Origin: Myrmaecium sp. VS I D KN 1
Lineage: Eukaryota; Ascomycota; Dothideomycetes; Valsariales; Valsariaceae
NCBI GenBank assembly: GCA_019775845.1
Contig: JADQAV010000002.1
Span: 2,480,001 to 2,544,000 of the forward strand
Direction of reading: 5' to 3'
DNA: 64,000 bases
Part shown: in pieces, positions 22,228-33,194 of the stretch
How the letters are laid out: each line of letters opens with the position of its first letter
How positions within the stretch are numbered: position 1 is the first letter of the stretch
The notes under the pieces: model-generated
Seen by the model: the letters and a program-made list of their open reading frames with translations, nothing else
Told to the model about the DNA's origin: nothing
Databases searched by the model: none
Program-made: the position numbers and the translations under genes

Positions 22228-23186
22228 CTTTCTGGAGAGTGGTGGATGGGATTGGATGCTCAGGAGAGAGGGCGAAAGGCTTCAGAGTGAATTGGAAGAC
22301 AGTACGATCGGGTGAAAGAACGGAAGAGAGGGCGATGGCACTGCCAACTGCCGTAAAAGAGTGACTTGGGTCAAGACCAGAAAACGTGAGGAACCAGCGG
22401 CGTAAGATGGCCGGGAGAAAGAGTGAAGAGGACGAGACGTACGGGAGAGCAGAGGAAGAAAAGAAAGACGGAGAGACGGAGAGAAAGTGAGGAAGATATA
22501 TACATCAGATGTCAATGGAATCAAGGACAGCTGAATCCTCTTCCATCGGCCTCTCCCAGCTGTCCCTGCTCGTCTCATCACAATCAACGAGAGAGCAAGG
22601 ATTGGCATCGGTAGCCAGTGATTGCTTCTCCAGTACGCCATCGCTCACCATCTCATCACTCCCCATTCTCCACCAAACAGAAAGGAAAAAAAACCGACGA
22701 TGAAGTATGGAAGCGAGATGGCGGGATCGTCGGGCGCTGCGGCCCCCTCAATCTATCCGACGCTGGGCGGCCGGTTTCCATCCGGGGTGGCGGCGGCAGG
22801 GGATTGGGAAAACGGAAGGCTGTCAGGTACGAGTGTGATGGCGCCGTTAGAGCGTTTCAGCGATCCCTGGAAGCAAGGCCGCCCTGCCATCACCTAACCC
22901 CTGTGGCGTTCTTTTCTTTTCCTTCATGATCGATTCACTCAAACCCGGGGCCATAGGAGCAAGTGAGCCACCAGCCTGCAGGTGACGGAAAGATAGCGTT
23001 CATCGGATTTCTATTATGTACAGACTATATTATATTATGCACACATGGGTTGGTATGGGTTGATACACCTACAAATCAGGAATTTAAATCACGGCCTCAT
23101 CATCCCTGTATTTTGTCCCCAGCCAACATTTTCTCATCTCCCCATACCCAGCCTCCACCAGTCGTCGTCGGAGCGCAAGGGAACGG
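22228..23186. other. Spacer upstream of the secreted-protein gene
   Basis: About 960 bases that hold the promoter of the secreted-protein gene and the 3' UTR of mcd4. Purine-rich around 22400-22490. No gene is supported. Confidence 0.4.
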
Positions 23187-26100
23187 CTAATCTTCCCCAG
23201 ACGTTCCGTTCACTCGCTCGCTCGCCTCCTTGACCGCATTCCCAGCTGTGCTCCCAGGAATCTTCTTCCGCCCATCCTCAAACCCAACGCCCCGGACCAA
23301 CAAGCCACTGACCCCCTCCAATCCCGCCACGAAGACGCTCAGCCCGCTCGCGATGCAGAAGTGACTGATGGACGTGCCGATGTCCAACCAGCTGCCCTCG
23401 TCCCGGACCATCCAGAAGAAGCTCAGCGTGAGCACGTCCCCGAGCGCCATCACCATCATGAACAGCGCGCTCGGCGCCACCCCGAGCCGCCGGTTGAGGA
23501 TGCCCAGGTTCGCGCTGATGACCGCGAACGGCACCAGGATCTTGAACATCAGCAGCGCTCCCTGGCTGAACGGGTCGAACACCGGGATCAGCCGGGCCAC
23601 GGCCTCCAAGCTGAAGGACGACACCGACGCGATGTTCCCCGTCGAGAAGAAGGCCGACTGGAGCAGGAAGAAGAAGAAGAGAGAGATGCGGGCGTCCGCC
23701 AGCGTTAGGGAGCGGTAGTCCCCCTTACCGAGCGCGTCCAACCGACGAGCAGCCGCGCCAAGAGCGGGAGGTAGCGGGTTGACGGAGCTTGGAGAGACTG
23801 TCACCGCCGTTGGCTCAGGCGTTCGATCGCCGTCGGCCTGCCGCTTGGCGGTGGTGTAGGCATAGATGTGGTCTTCTAAGCGCACCCAGGTGAACACCGT
23901 GGCGAAGAAGACAAGATAGAATAACCCTTCGTAAGAGATCGTGAGGATGATGAAGGAAGGTGCGAACGCAAGAAAAATGACCATCAGCCGGTGGATGTAA
24001 TGGTTATTAGGGGAAAGGCCGTGGAGAAAGGGAACGATCAGGGACGCAAGAAGAGTCAGCCAGCCAACCACTTGCGTTCCGAGAGGGAGACCCTGCTTAG
24101 CTTGCAATGAGGTCACACTGGACCTCGTGACGATCATTGCAAGTGCGATGAGTCCAAGCTGAGCCCCGATGATAGCTCGCGAGAGGTGATCGGCCGACGG
24201 GGAGGCAAGCTCATCGTCCACAACATGACTATCTGCGAGGATGCTCTTCTCGAATAGAAGATAGAGAAGTCCCACGGCAAGCATGAGAACACCCGCTATC
24301 ATGATCAAACTCAGGTCCTCAACCTTGTTGGCAGAGAGCAATGTGAAACCGCTCATGGAGGCACAAGCGATACTCCAGGTAGACAGAAGTATCTTGTTTT
24401 GCAGGATGAAGTCTTTGCCATAGAAAGCTGGCCAAAAGATAGCTAGTATGTAGCAAATGGAATAGAGTTCCCTGTGGAAGTAGCTTTGCACCTGAACATT
24501 GTGTTAGCGTGATTCGTACTGCGTTGAGGGATCCATACCAATGCCTCTAGGACAGCCAGGAAAGCCAGAGATTTTAGGACAACGCCGCCAATTGCTTGAG
24601 CCGAGTACATCTCGCCAAACAGCACCTTCCGCGCCTTAACCAACGCATCCCAGTTCGCATAAACTTCTTCCCAGAAGAACACCGGAAATGCTGCATATGC
24701 GTAATAAGTGATCGCCGAGTGCTGGATGTACAGCATGGCGAAGAGAACGACGAGAACGGAAGAGAATGCCATCATGCTGTTAACGGTACGCGAAGTTTCC
24801 GTTTCTCCATGCAGCACGTGGTATCGGATCACCGTTGTCCAAGCGAACGCGATGAATCCCAGATATCCCAAGGTGACCAGGGTCCGGAGAAAGAGCCAGT
24901 CGTAAGTCTGAAGATATCTTAGGCCCTCAAGGGCGAGTTTGATAAGGGATGTGCTCTCCGCGATGGCCTCCTCATACTTGCCATCGTCGATCAACTCCCG
25001 GATCGCTGTGATCCGACGCTCCGCGGAGTGCTCCTCATCGGCGAATCCAGGGAACGGCTTGTATCGGAGCACGGTGTTCTTCTTTTGAAGCTCCTTGATC
25101 CGATACATCTCCAAGATCTCCTTAGCGTTGACAAGAACGGCTTCCGCCTTCTTCTCTGAGTCTGCGTCCAAATATGCAAGAGGCAGTTCCCCCACTGAGT
25201 TCACGGGGAATGCAAGCCCAACCAAATAAGCCATGAGCGCTGCAATATCAGCCTGGGCGACATCGTTCCGCTGTATATAGTCAAGGTTCCAATCCGAAGA
25301 AAACCCATCCTCATGGCCCCTTGCTACCGTTCCTTCCTCGCTCTTGACCGGCGGCGCAACGCCAGATCCCCAAGCCACAAGAGGAGTCCTTGTATTATCA
25401 GGATGACCGTCTCCATGGCTACCCCAATCGCTCATTCCATGGTCGGCTGTGAATACAAACGCGGTCTTGCCGTCGCCATAGAAGTCTTCAATCAGCTCCG
25501 TGATTTCCTTCACCCCTTGATCCACGACTTTGATATTGTGAAGGTATTCTTTAGAGTAGGGACGATAATAGTGCCCTGTCGTGTCTAGCCCTAACAGGTG
25601 AAGGAAGAACACGTTCTGCCCCTTGCGAAGCTCTGCATCCAGAGTAGCGTTCGTCTTCGCCTCCTGAAAGAGCCCTTTCACCCTGTCGAACACCCAGAGA
25701 TCCAGCTGGACTGCATCCGAGGTGAAGTCCTCCGCTTCCGCGCCGTACATGTCCGTATCCACCCTGCCCGGCACAGCCCCTTGAGCGAACATGGGAAGGA
25801 TATCCGGGCTGCCCCAACTCCACGTATGCCTACTCCTGTTGAACACGCTGTCGAAGTTGACCGGATTCAGTTTCCACCCCGTCGTCACTGACGAGACGTC
25901 CTCGTAAAGGCCCGCGATCAGCGCCACATGGCCTGGTCGGGATTCTGTGGGAACGCGGGTATGCGAAACCCCGAAGGTGCCATGTTCCAAGACTCGGGAG
26001 CGAATGAACGGAGCGAGCGGGCGAGGCCTGGCAGCGTCTTCAGGCGCAGTGTTTTCTGGGGGTGAGGGATCCGGGAAATACTGGAAAGCCTTGTCGGCGC

Positions 26101-26347
26101 GGAGACCGTCCCCTGGGCAAGAAGGTCAGATTAGTTACTTAGGATCCGTGGCAATTGCGACCTTGCGACGCTCACCGACAAAAAGCACCAGACGTTGCGC
26201 AGGTGGCTCCGAGGCCTCCACGCGAAACTCCCGCATCCCGCTCACAATTGGGCTGACGAAGTAAATGTCGAAGATGGAGAGGATGTAGACGACGTGAAAT
26301 AGTACGGTGATGGCCGTGAAGGCCATCAGCAATGAAACACGCGCCAT
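23187..26347 (-). CDS. MCD4: Mcd4, GPI ethanolamine phosphate transferase 1
   Basis: ER enzyme (PIG-N homologue) that adds ethanolamine phosphate to the first mannose of GPI precursors. Exons 26347-26176, 26112-24539 and 24491-23187 give 1,016 residues. An N-terminal membrane anchor (LLMAFTAITVLFHVVYILSI) precedes a lumenal alkaline-phosphatase-type domain: VGDGLRADKA (metal-binding Asp59), RVPTESRPGHVA with the catalytic Thr113, FFLHLLGLDTTGH, and FTADHGMSDWGSHGDGHPDN. The C-terminal half is a multi-span PigN domain of about 14 hydrophobic segments. Intron 1 joins at VG|DG. The start codon is only about 200 bases from the edge of a RIP-mutated transposon, so the element sits in or next to its promoter. 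Confidence 0.95.
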
Positions 26348-26550
26348 CGTCCGTCCAAAGGAGTGGCACGTCTCGCAAAGGGAGACTTTGAGAAGCGTGG
26401 AAAAGGGACCTGGGCAGACGCGGTGTTGCTGACGTGCCGGCACGGCTTTTGCTTTCGCGCGGGACGGAAGTCCCCAACACCGCGCGAGCCATCCGGGTAA
26501 GAAGGCACTGCACAGGGGTTCCCCTCCACCACTAACGGGCACTAATCTTA
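26348..26550. promoter_or_regulatory. Presumed mcd4 promoter, bounded by the transposon
   Basis: The 203 bases between the mcd4 start codon and the transposon's left end have normal base composition with no RIP signature. Any further promoter sequence must lie inside or beyond the element. Confidence 0.5.
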
Positions 26551-26577
26551 GGCTTTGTTTACCTGCGTTGCGTTAAC
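26551..26577 (+). repeat. Left terminal inverted repeat of the transposon
   Basis: Starts GGCTTTGTTTACCTGCGTTG. It pairs with 29573-29599 with three mismatches. A GCGTT[G/A] motif occurs twice here and again just inside at 26581. Confidence 0.88.
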
Positions 26578-26948
26578 TAAGCGTTATCCGGTAGGGCCTG
26601 TGGGCCGCCGGCGTCGTCTGGCGTATAGGATTTTTTCTTAATAATCGTATCGGTAATAGCGGGCACGTTTCCCTATAAAATTACGCTAATTTATATAAGA
26701 AACTAGTATTTATAGTTTATCCGAATATTCTACGTAAAACCTTATTATCCGACGTTATTTAATACTACTAATATACTACTATAGCCTATTTCGACCCTAT
26801 ATATACCGCTGCCGTCGCTAAAAGCTCTAGTATACTACTTATAATATAGTTATAGACGTTTATATAGGCGGATATATAAATTTTAACTCTTATACTATTA
26901 AACTTTATATTATAGGTTTCTTCCCTAAGGGGCCGCCGTACGTAAATA

Positions 26949-27790
26949 GACGTATAGAAGAATAAGAATATTATAATATACTTTTATAAAGCTCTTTATA
27001 AGGCTAAATATAGAGGCCTAAATAGTAACGGCGGCTTTAAAGAAGCTAGTTAGTAGATAGTAATTAATACTATATAGCTATTAACGCTTACTATATTAAT
27101 AAAGGTATATATTAAGAATTATCTAGATAATCTTAAGAGGACGAATAAGTAATAGAAAGAGTATTAATATAATCTATCTAGATAGACGCGTAATTAGAGT
27201 AGTACTTTTACTTATAATAAAGAAATAATAGAGGCTTATTTTTAATACTTTCCTAAATTTATAAAATTTTAAACCGGCCCTTTATAGTTTATTAATTTTA
27301 TAAACTTCCTCTTTAGTAAAGATATTATAACGGGCGAATTCGCAGGTACGATAGAAGCTATATTATATAGTAGAAGAGGTAGTAAAAGTTAATAAGATAA
27401 AGAAGTAAAGAAGTTTATAAGTTACTATTTAACTTTATAGAAGCGCTTATAATTTCTAGAGTTACTATTAATATTAAGTATTATAGGAAGTAGTAGAGCT
27501 TTTAATAAGAAGAGGAAAGAGGATAAGATTATTACAAGCCTTAAAAGAAATACTAATTCTACTATATAGTTAATATATACGTTACGTAACGCGCTGTTAT
27601 TAGTTAATAAACCTTATAATAAAGACGTTTATTAATATATATCTAGATATACTAGAGGAAGATATTAATATTACTCTTAAATTTCTTAAGGATAAAAGTA
27701 AGGCTTATATTCTCCTTATACTTTTAGAGCCCCGGCGACGATAATATATAGACTAAAAAATCTAAGAAAAAAAAACAGAGGCTTATATAT
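26949..27790 (+). pseudogene. Fossil Myb/SANT-like DNA-binding protein gene of the transposon
   Basis: One plus-strand frame, though interrupted by many RIP-type stops, still reads as the Myb/SANT-like domain found in fungal proteins and as ORF1 of Harbinger elements. Visible are YKALYKAKYRGLNSNGGFKE, where the family has a Leu-rich helix followed by GLR-x-G-F-K-x-E-A-W; a helix with NYLDNLKR; and, further on, PKFIKFQTGPL followed by a short gap and TGEFA, where the family has hPxAxxFRxxPLxxY...ATGxxA. Edges are approximate. In live Harbinger elements this protein helps carry the transposase to the nucleus and to DNA. The gene is dead here. Confidence 0.7.
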
Positions 27791-28319
27791 AGTTAATATA
27801 TAATTTAAACTAATCCTAAGCTTCGTAGTATTAATAGTTAAAGTATAGTATTAATTAGAGTATATATAGTATTTTTATAAGGTAGTTAATAAGGTAGTAC
27901 GTATAATAATAGAAGTTTATATTAATAAATTATTAATATTAAACTTCTATATAATAATATTAATCTACTATTTAGATTATTAACCGGTCGCTTTTAGGTA
28001 TAGTTTCTAACTAAATATTATTTCTAAGTTAAAATAGATAGTATTTATTACCTATATATCTATTAAATATAACTTCTTTTTAGAAACTACTCTATCTAGA
28101 TACCTATACGTAATTTCTACTTTAAATAACTACTAATTAATAATCGGAAATATACGCCTAGTAAGTTCTCTATATAGCCCTTATAATAGCTTCTCTTTTA
28201 TTATTACTTCTATTACTAAAGAGATTAATATTATTATTATTAATATTACTATTAACGTCCTCTTTAATATTATTATCTGCGTTGCTTTTAATAGCCTCTT
28301 TTTCCTATATTAGATTACT

Positions 28320-28790
28320 CTATTTATTAAGGAAATTATAAACTATAGTTATATATAAGACGCTTCTATATCTTAATACTATAACTATAGTTCGCCTAGC
28401 GAAGGATTTAAAAGCGCTTCTTTAAGATATTAAAGTAATATTTAATAACGCTTTATAGTTATAAGTAACGTAGATTAAATAACTCTTACTTATTTTAAGG
28501 CCTCTATTATAACTATATAGTCTCCTTTAGATAGTATCTAGTTTATATAAGTAACTAGTATTTACGAGGAAGTAATATCCTTCTAGTAGTTTAAAGCTAC
28601 TCTATATTATTATATATAGTACTTTTATATTATACGTAGAGCCCTCGAAGCTATAAAAGATATATATAAAGTTTATTTAGAAGTTATAAGCTATAAGGAT
28701 ATTTTAAAAGAGCTAGTTCTTTTAATTCCTCTATAGAGCCTAGTTTCCTTTAATATAAATAGGTATATAGCTTCTATTAAAGATACTAAT
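28320..28790 (-). pseudogene. Fossil DDE_Tnp_4 (PIF/Harbinger) transposase gene
   Basis: On the minus strand successive blocks of the DDE_Tnp_4 nuclease can be read, broken by RIP stops and at least one frame change. In order they are: a block like IDxTHIxI followed by RLYRGIKRTSS (family YRGRKG..S.N); GSTYNIKVL (family GSxHDSRVL, with Asp to Asn); EGYYFLVNTSY (family KYYLVDAGY, with Asp to Asn); RYYLKE; ELFNLR; then ILKKRF (family VIERxFGxLKxRF, with Glu to Lys). Each Asp/Glu loss at a catalytic position is a G-to-A change, as RIP predicts. The N-terminal part probably extends toward 29200 but I could not read it. The blocks are decisive for the family, less so for the limits. Confidence 0.8.
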
Positions 28791-29572
28791 ATAGTTCTTA
28801 AAGAATAAATATATCTTTAAATCTTCGCGAATACGTAATAGTATTAATAGCTCTAGTATTACTATTATTACTTAATATAAATAGAGTAGGATATAATATT
28901 TTATAAAAAACTAGGCTAATTATCTTTATTAAATAGTAGAAGTACTTTATAGTAGTTTATATAATAATTCTCTACCCGTAGATATATAGAAATATAGCTA
29001 ACTTCTATACTATAAATACTTTATATCCGCTAGTAAAATTAGTATACTCTTAAAGCTAGTTTAATATCTCTATAAATATTTCTTTTAGAAGCTTATAGGA
29101 GTTAAATATACGTAGGGAATAGCTTTATAATAATAATAGTATTTACTACTTACTACTATACTTATTAATATATATAGTACGCCGGCCCTATAGTATATAG
29201 TTAAGTTTATTCTTAATATATACTAGTAAAGTAGTAGTTTATATTAGCTAGATATAAGCGGCTACTCTAAGTACTTATTATATATTTAATATTAGTATTA
29301 CTATATATATACTTAATATAATATTAATAATATAATATAAAAAGCTATATTAGGGGTACCGCTAGTATTACTACGTTAATATAGCTTACTATAGACTTTT
29401 ATTTATATTATACTAATATAGCTTAGCTAAACTAGAGATAGTAATAACTAGAGGTATTTTATGCTATATATACTATCTCTATTATAGCTGGCGTTACGGC
29501 GTAACGCTAGTAAATACTATCGGTGTTAGCGTTGCGTTACGCTATCGCTAGCGTTAAGTTACCTAATCGGGC

Positions 29573-29599
29573 GTTAGCGTAACGCAGGTAAACAATGCC
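29573..29599 (-). repeat. Right terminal inverted repeat of the transposon
   Basis: Read on the minus strand it starts GGCATTGTTTACCTGCGTTA. Just inside (29491-29583) the motif GCGTTA or its complement recurs several times, including a near-palindrome at 29491-29507. Confidence 0.88.
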
Positions 29600-29813
29600 T
29601 CAAGCGTCTCACCCCTAGCCTGGAGCGCTCCTGTTTGCTCATTAGGGTGATTTCAGGATCGGTGATAGAGACAAAGATGCATTAAAAAGAGTATACAGTA
29701 TGTAGTGACGTCCCAAGGTGGACTATGGAGCTAGTAGGTGCTGGGTTATCATTCGCGCGTGTATTCCTAGGAACAATAGCATTCGCGCACCAGGATAGGT
29801 GCTGGCCTCAAAT

Positions 29814-31585
29814 TTATTCCATCGCCTCAATCTTCTGATCCTCCCTGAGACCTTCAACAACCAGTTCATGGCCCTCAGCACGCCTGTAAATGTCCTTGAT
29901 GTCATCTGGAAAGGCTGTCAGCAAGAAACCCCTCCTCAAAAGATCATACGCGCTCACCGGTTGTCGTTTCGAAGTGACTGGTGGCATCATAGCTCTTAGA
30001 GATATAGATGTTGTCGTTCTTGCCGCTTTCAATGGGCTCATAAAGTGGAATGGGAGGTCCCATGAACTTCTCCTCAATCTTTCCCAAACGCTCGAAGCCA
30101 GGCTCGAGCTCGAGATGGTGGTTGCTGTCGCCTTCCGCGATTGTAGAAACAATGGCGATGTAGTAGCCCTTCGGGCAGACATTGTGGGCAGAAGAAACCA
30201 CAGCGATATAGATATCTAACTGGATAAGTTACGGGTCATGGCTTGAAAAGACGAACAATCACTTACCGTGCTTGCGGCCGACCTGGGACTGGGGGATGAT
30301 AAGCTGAAGAGAGTCGGCGTTGTCGGTGCTGGCAATGGGATGATTGAGGATGCAGATGGCCTTAAGTAGGTGGCCGGTAGGGCGGACCTTGTCAGGGAAG
30401 TATGACGGATCGGCGAGGATCTTCTTGGCCTTGGTGCTGAACTTCATTCCCTCTCCTTCCTCGCCTCGCTCCTTCATCGTAGCCTTGATCCCCACTGCCT
30501 TACCATCTTCGTACAGGACCTCGTCGACGCTAGTGTTCAGCATGTAGGTGCCACCGTAGATGGCTGAAAGACGGGCAAATCCCTGAGGAAGCTCGCCCAG
30601 ACCATACAGGGGATAGATATAAGGGGACTTTCCGTATCTAGCCATGGAATTGACATAGAGACGGATTCGGTCGACGCAGTCCTTGGCCGCACCTTTCTGA
30701 TTGATGTAGTCGTCGGTCTGATAGAGTGCCATAGCATGACCGATGAAGTCGCGAGTGCTTGCCTCGAGACCAAATTTGTCGTAGACATCCTTCATGGTGC
30801 AGTTGTTCATTTCCAGACCTAACACGGCATTAGGGAAGGTTCAAGATCTCGTTGAATGGAGGGCTTACCCTTGTAAGTGGCTGGATCGTCCGGGTTGAAG
30901 GAGCCAACCCACTCGAGGAAACTCCTAGCACGGCGCTTCTCAAAAATACCCATCAGGGGAGACCGCAAAGCCTCCCCAGCATCGGACGGCACTTTGGCAA
31001 CGGTCGCCTTCGGTCCGTTTCCCTGCTGAACATAACTTCCCGCTATTTGTTTGAACTCCAAATACCGCGTGACATCGGTCGAGACCAAGATATTAGTCAA
31101 TTCTCCGTTGGACATGAGGAGCTTGGGAACAAGGTCGATATTCCAGTCATTGACACGGCCGTACTTCTTCCACGGCTCCTCGCCCGGCTGATAGTTGCCG
31201 TACTTCTTAAAAAGCTACAATTTGTGAGCGGAATGCTTGGAGGGTGGTCTGGAGCCAACATACCGCTTCGATGTTGACGGAGGCGGCCTCACTAACGCCT
31301 ATCAGTGACTGGCTCACGAATATGCCGGGAGCAACTTACCCTCCGTAGTGATCATTGCGATCGATGTGGAGGACTTTCTGCCCCTTAACGCTCAACACAC
31401 TGAGGAGAGGTTAGAATCGACCATATCAGGTTTCAAGAGCACGGAGGCTTAATACCCAGAGAGAACACATTCGGTGAGACCTGCACGCCACGTTAGCTAA
31501 CGGAATGCTCTCCTTGAGCTTTGGCGGGGTAGTATGCACCTGTTCCCAGTACAACGACATCATACTCGGGCGCGATCTCATCCAT
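29814..31585 (-). CDS. GDI1: Rab GDP-dissociation inhibitor
   Basis: Cytosolic chaperone that extracts GDP-bound, prenylated Rab/Ypt GTPases from membranes and recycles them; essential in yeast. Eight exons on the minus strand (31585-31540, 31480-31456, 31399-31340, 31291-31264, 31214-30869, 30818-30267, 30215-29958, 29905-29814) give 468 residues, the usual length. The N-terminus MDEIAPEYDVVVLGTG plus LTECVLSG and VLHIDRNDHYGGE is the sequence-conserved region 1 of the GDI/REP family. NNCTMKDVYDKFGL and YGLGELPQGFARLSAIYGGT (Rab-binding and FAD-fold regions) follow, and the chain ends EGLREDQKIEAME. Four small 5' exons (25-60 nt) were joined by phase and splice sites. Its 3' end lies 215 bases from the transposon. 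Confidence 0.96.
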
Positions 31586-31998
31586 GACGGGCAGTTGCTG
31601 GCGGGTCGTTTATGAGTAGTAGAGAGTCAAAGAAGCAAGTCGGGAAAGTTATGGGTGCTTGGGTTCTTGGGGATGTCGAAGGGGGGATGCGGTGTACAAC
31701 AGAGTAGCTCCCCGCATGCGAGCTCGGGCTTGTCTGTTTCGGGATTCGCCGCCTGAGACGGCCGTTGTCAAAGACCACTCGTCTCCACAATAAAATAGCT
31801 AGAGACATGGCCCATCCAGACCGATAATCTACATATATCTATACGCCTCACAACCAGGGCCAACCATCATGGATACGCGCAGGCCCCGCAATCTGCTACG
31901 GCTCCCAGTGAAGCAATCTTATATAATACAAAGCCCCGCGACCTTCGTGCTGCACATGCCGTGGACCCGTGCCGGACCTCCGCGCTTGATGCGCTTCT
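31586..31998. other. Spacer, gdi1 promoter and uL29m 3' end
   Basis: About 410 bases between two minus-strand genes. No gene is seen. Confidence 0.4.
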
Positions 31999-32920
31999 TC
32001 AAGAGTGCGTCGTAGTATTAGTCGTTCTGTTAGGGGGCTCGATAGCAGACTCCGGATGTCCTTGTGCCAACTGCTCTGCCTCCATCTCCACAAATGTCTC
32101 GTTGCTGTCGTGTTCGTATAGCGGTTGATAAGCGGGTTGGCCCTCGGGAGGGGAAAGATTGACTTCTGGGTCTTCGCTAGCCAGGATCCGGGCGTCTTCC
32201 CAGGCATACCAACGTAAAGTGAGGGCCGTTTTTATCGCCTTCTGGGTCTTTTTGATCTGTTTGTCCGCGCGTTTAGGACAAGCCATGTTTATAGAACAGG
32301 AAGAACGCTCCTTACCTCGTTCTCACGAGCACGGGATTCGTAATCACCGTATCCTGCCTTCAGTCGTCTGCGCTCGAAGCGCTCCGTCGCAAGGCGGTTT
32401 CGCTCCTTTACGCACTTCCACCATAGCGCGTGAAGGTCCTCCCAGGACCGATTTTCAAGCTCTTTCGGGGTCCAAGCACGACCTATGGACATCTGTCAGT
32501 CCTATTTTGGCACATCCGTATTCAAGGTCACTGACCATGGCTGCTATCTTCCTCCGGGAAGGCTAAAATCCTCCTTTGTTTGTTGAAGAACTGCCATAAT
32601 CCATGATCGGGATCGACTTCCACCCTATGCCTTCTTGAAGGGTCAATGACGGGTTTGGGGAGCGGTTCGTTCTTCACGGAGAGGGTCTGCCGACGGCGAA
32701 GGCCGGTTCGCCTAAGCGCAGAGAGACCTCTGTTTTTGTTCCCGTCCCGGCGAGGGTATTCGTGAGGTTGCGAAGTTGAAAAGCGAGAGATGAAGGTGAT
32801 GGTAGAGGACGGCTTGACGGGCCGGACAGAGGGCACCAGGATCTTCAGGAAAGCCCCAGACAGCGATACGGCGCAATTGGGTCGCATGACCCCGGAGATT
32901 CTAGGTCTCGGCATAGCCAT
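31999..32920 (-). CDS. MRPL4: Mitochondrial large-subunit ribosomal protein uL29m (Mrpl4/MRP-L47)
   Basis: Component of the mitochondrial 54S subunit near the exit tunnel. Exons 32920-32536, 32482-32316 and 32256-31999 give 269 residues. The N-terminus is basic and Ser/Arg-rich, suited to mitochondrial import. The MRP-L47 core follows: DPDHGLWQFFNKQRR, then RAWTPKELENRSWEDLHALW and WKCVKERNRLATERFERRRL, and after the last splice IKKTQKAIKTALTLRWYAWE. The tail is acidic and variable. The first intron has donor gtcagt. Met 3 is an alternative start. It faces not2 across a 274-bp divergent promoter. Confidence 0.92.
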
Positions 32921-33194
32921 CTCGAGCGAGTGAAAGCCAGCGGTAAGAAGAAAGAGTCGCTGTTATGAGTGCTTAGAGGAACCTCGTCCATGCGGACCTG
33001 AGAATTAGCTTCACCGGACCGCCGCGCCAAGAATCTCTTCCACCTCGCCGGCGCCGCCGTACAGATGTACAGATACAGTAGCCACATAAACGATACAACA
33101 CTGACATTCCCTCCTCAACAGCGGAGTCTTCCTCGCATATTAGCACAGGAGACATATACAGGCCACCCAAGTTTTGTTCATCGTCTCCTTGCGC

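Larger units (their letters stand above)
26551..29599. mobile_element. PIF/Harbinger-type DNA transposon, RIP-degraded
   Basis: A 3,049-bp AT-rich block with abrupt edges. The outermost 27 bases at each end are inverted repeats of one another, 24 of 27 identical, beginning GGC[T/A]TTGTTTACC. They are flanked by TTA on the left (26548-26550) and TCA on the right (29600-29602), as expected for a 3-bp target duplication with one transition. Inside, CpA and TpG are nearly absent while TpA is in great excess and CpG survives, which is the mark of RIP. Two converging fossil genes are recognisable: a Myb/SANT-like gene on the plus strand of the left half and a DDE_Tnp_4 transposase on the minus strand of the right half. 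That pair is the known two-gene layout of PIF/Harbinger elements. It is non-autonomous now because both genes carry many stops. It lies between mcd4 and the Rab GDI gene. Confidence 0.88.

Noticed and set aside
26135-26542. Short frames at the mcd4 5' end extending toward the transposon
   Set aside because: They are alternative frames of mcd4 exon 1 and its leader. No separate gene is needed.
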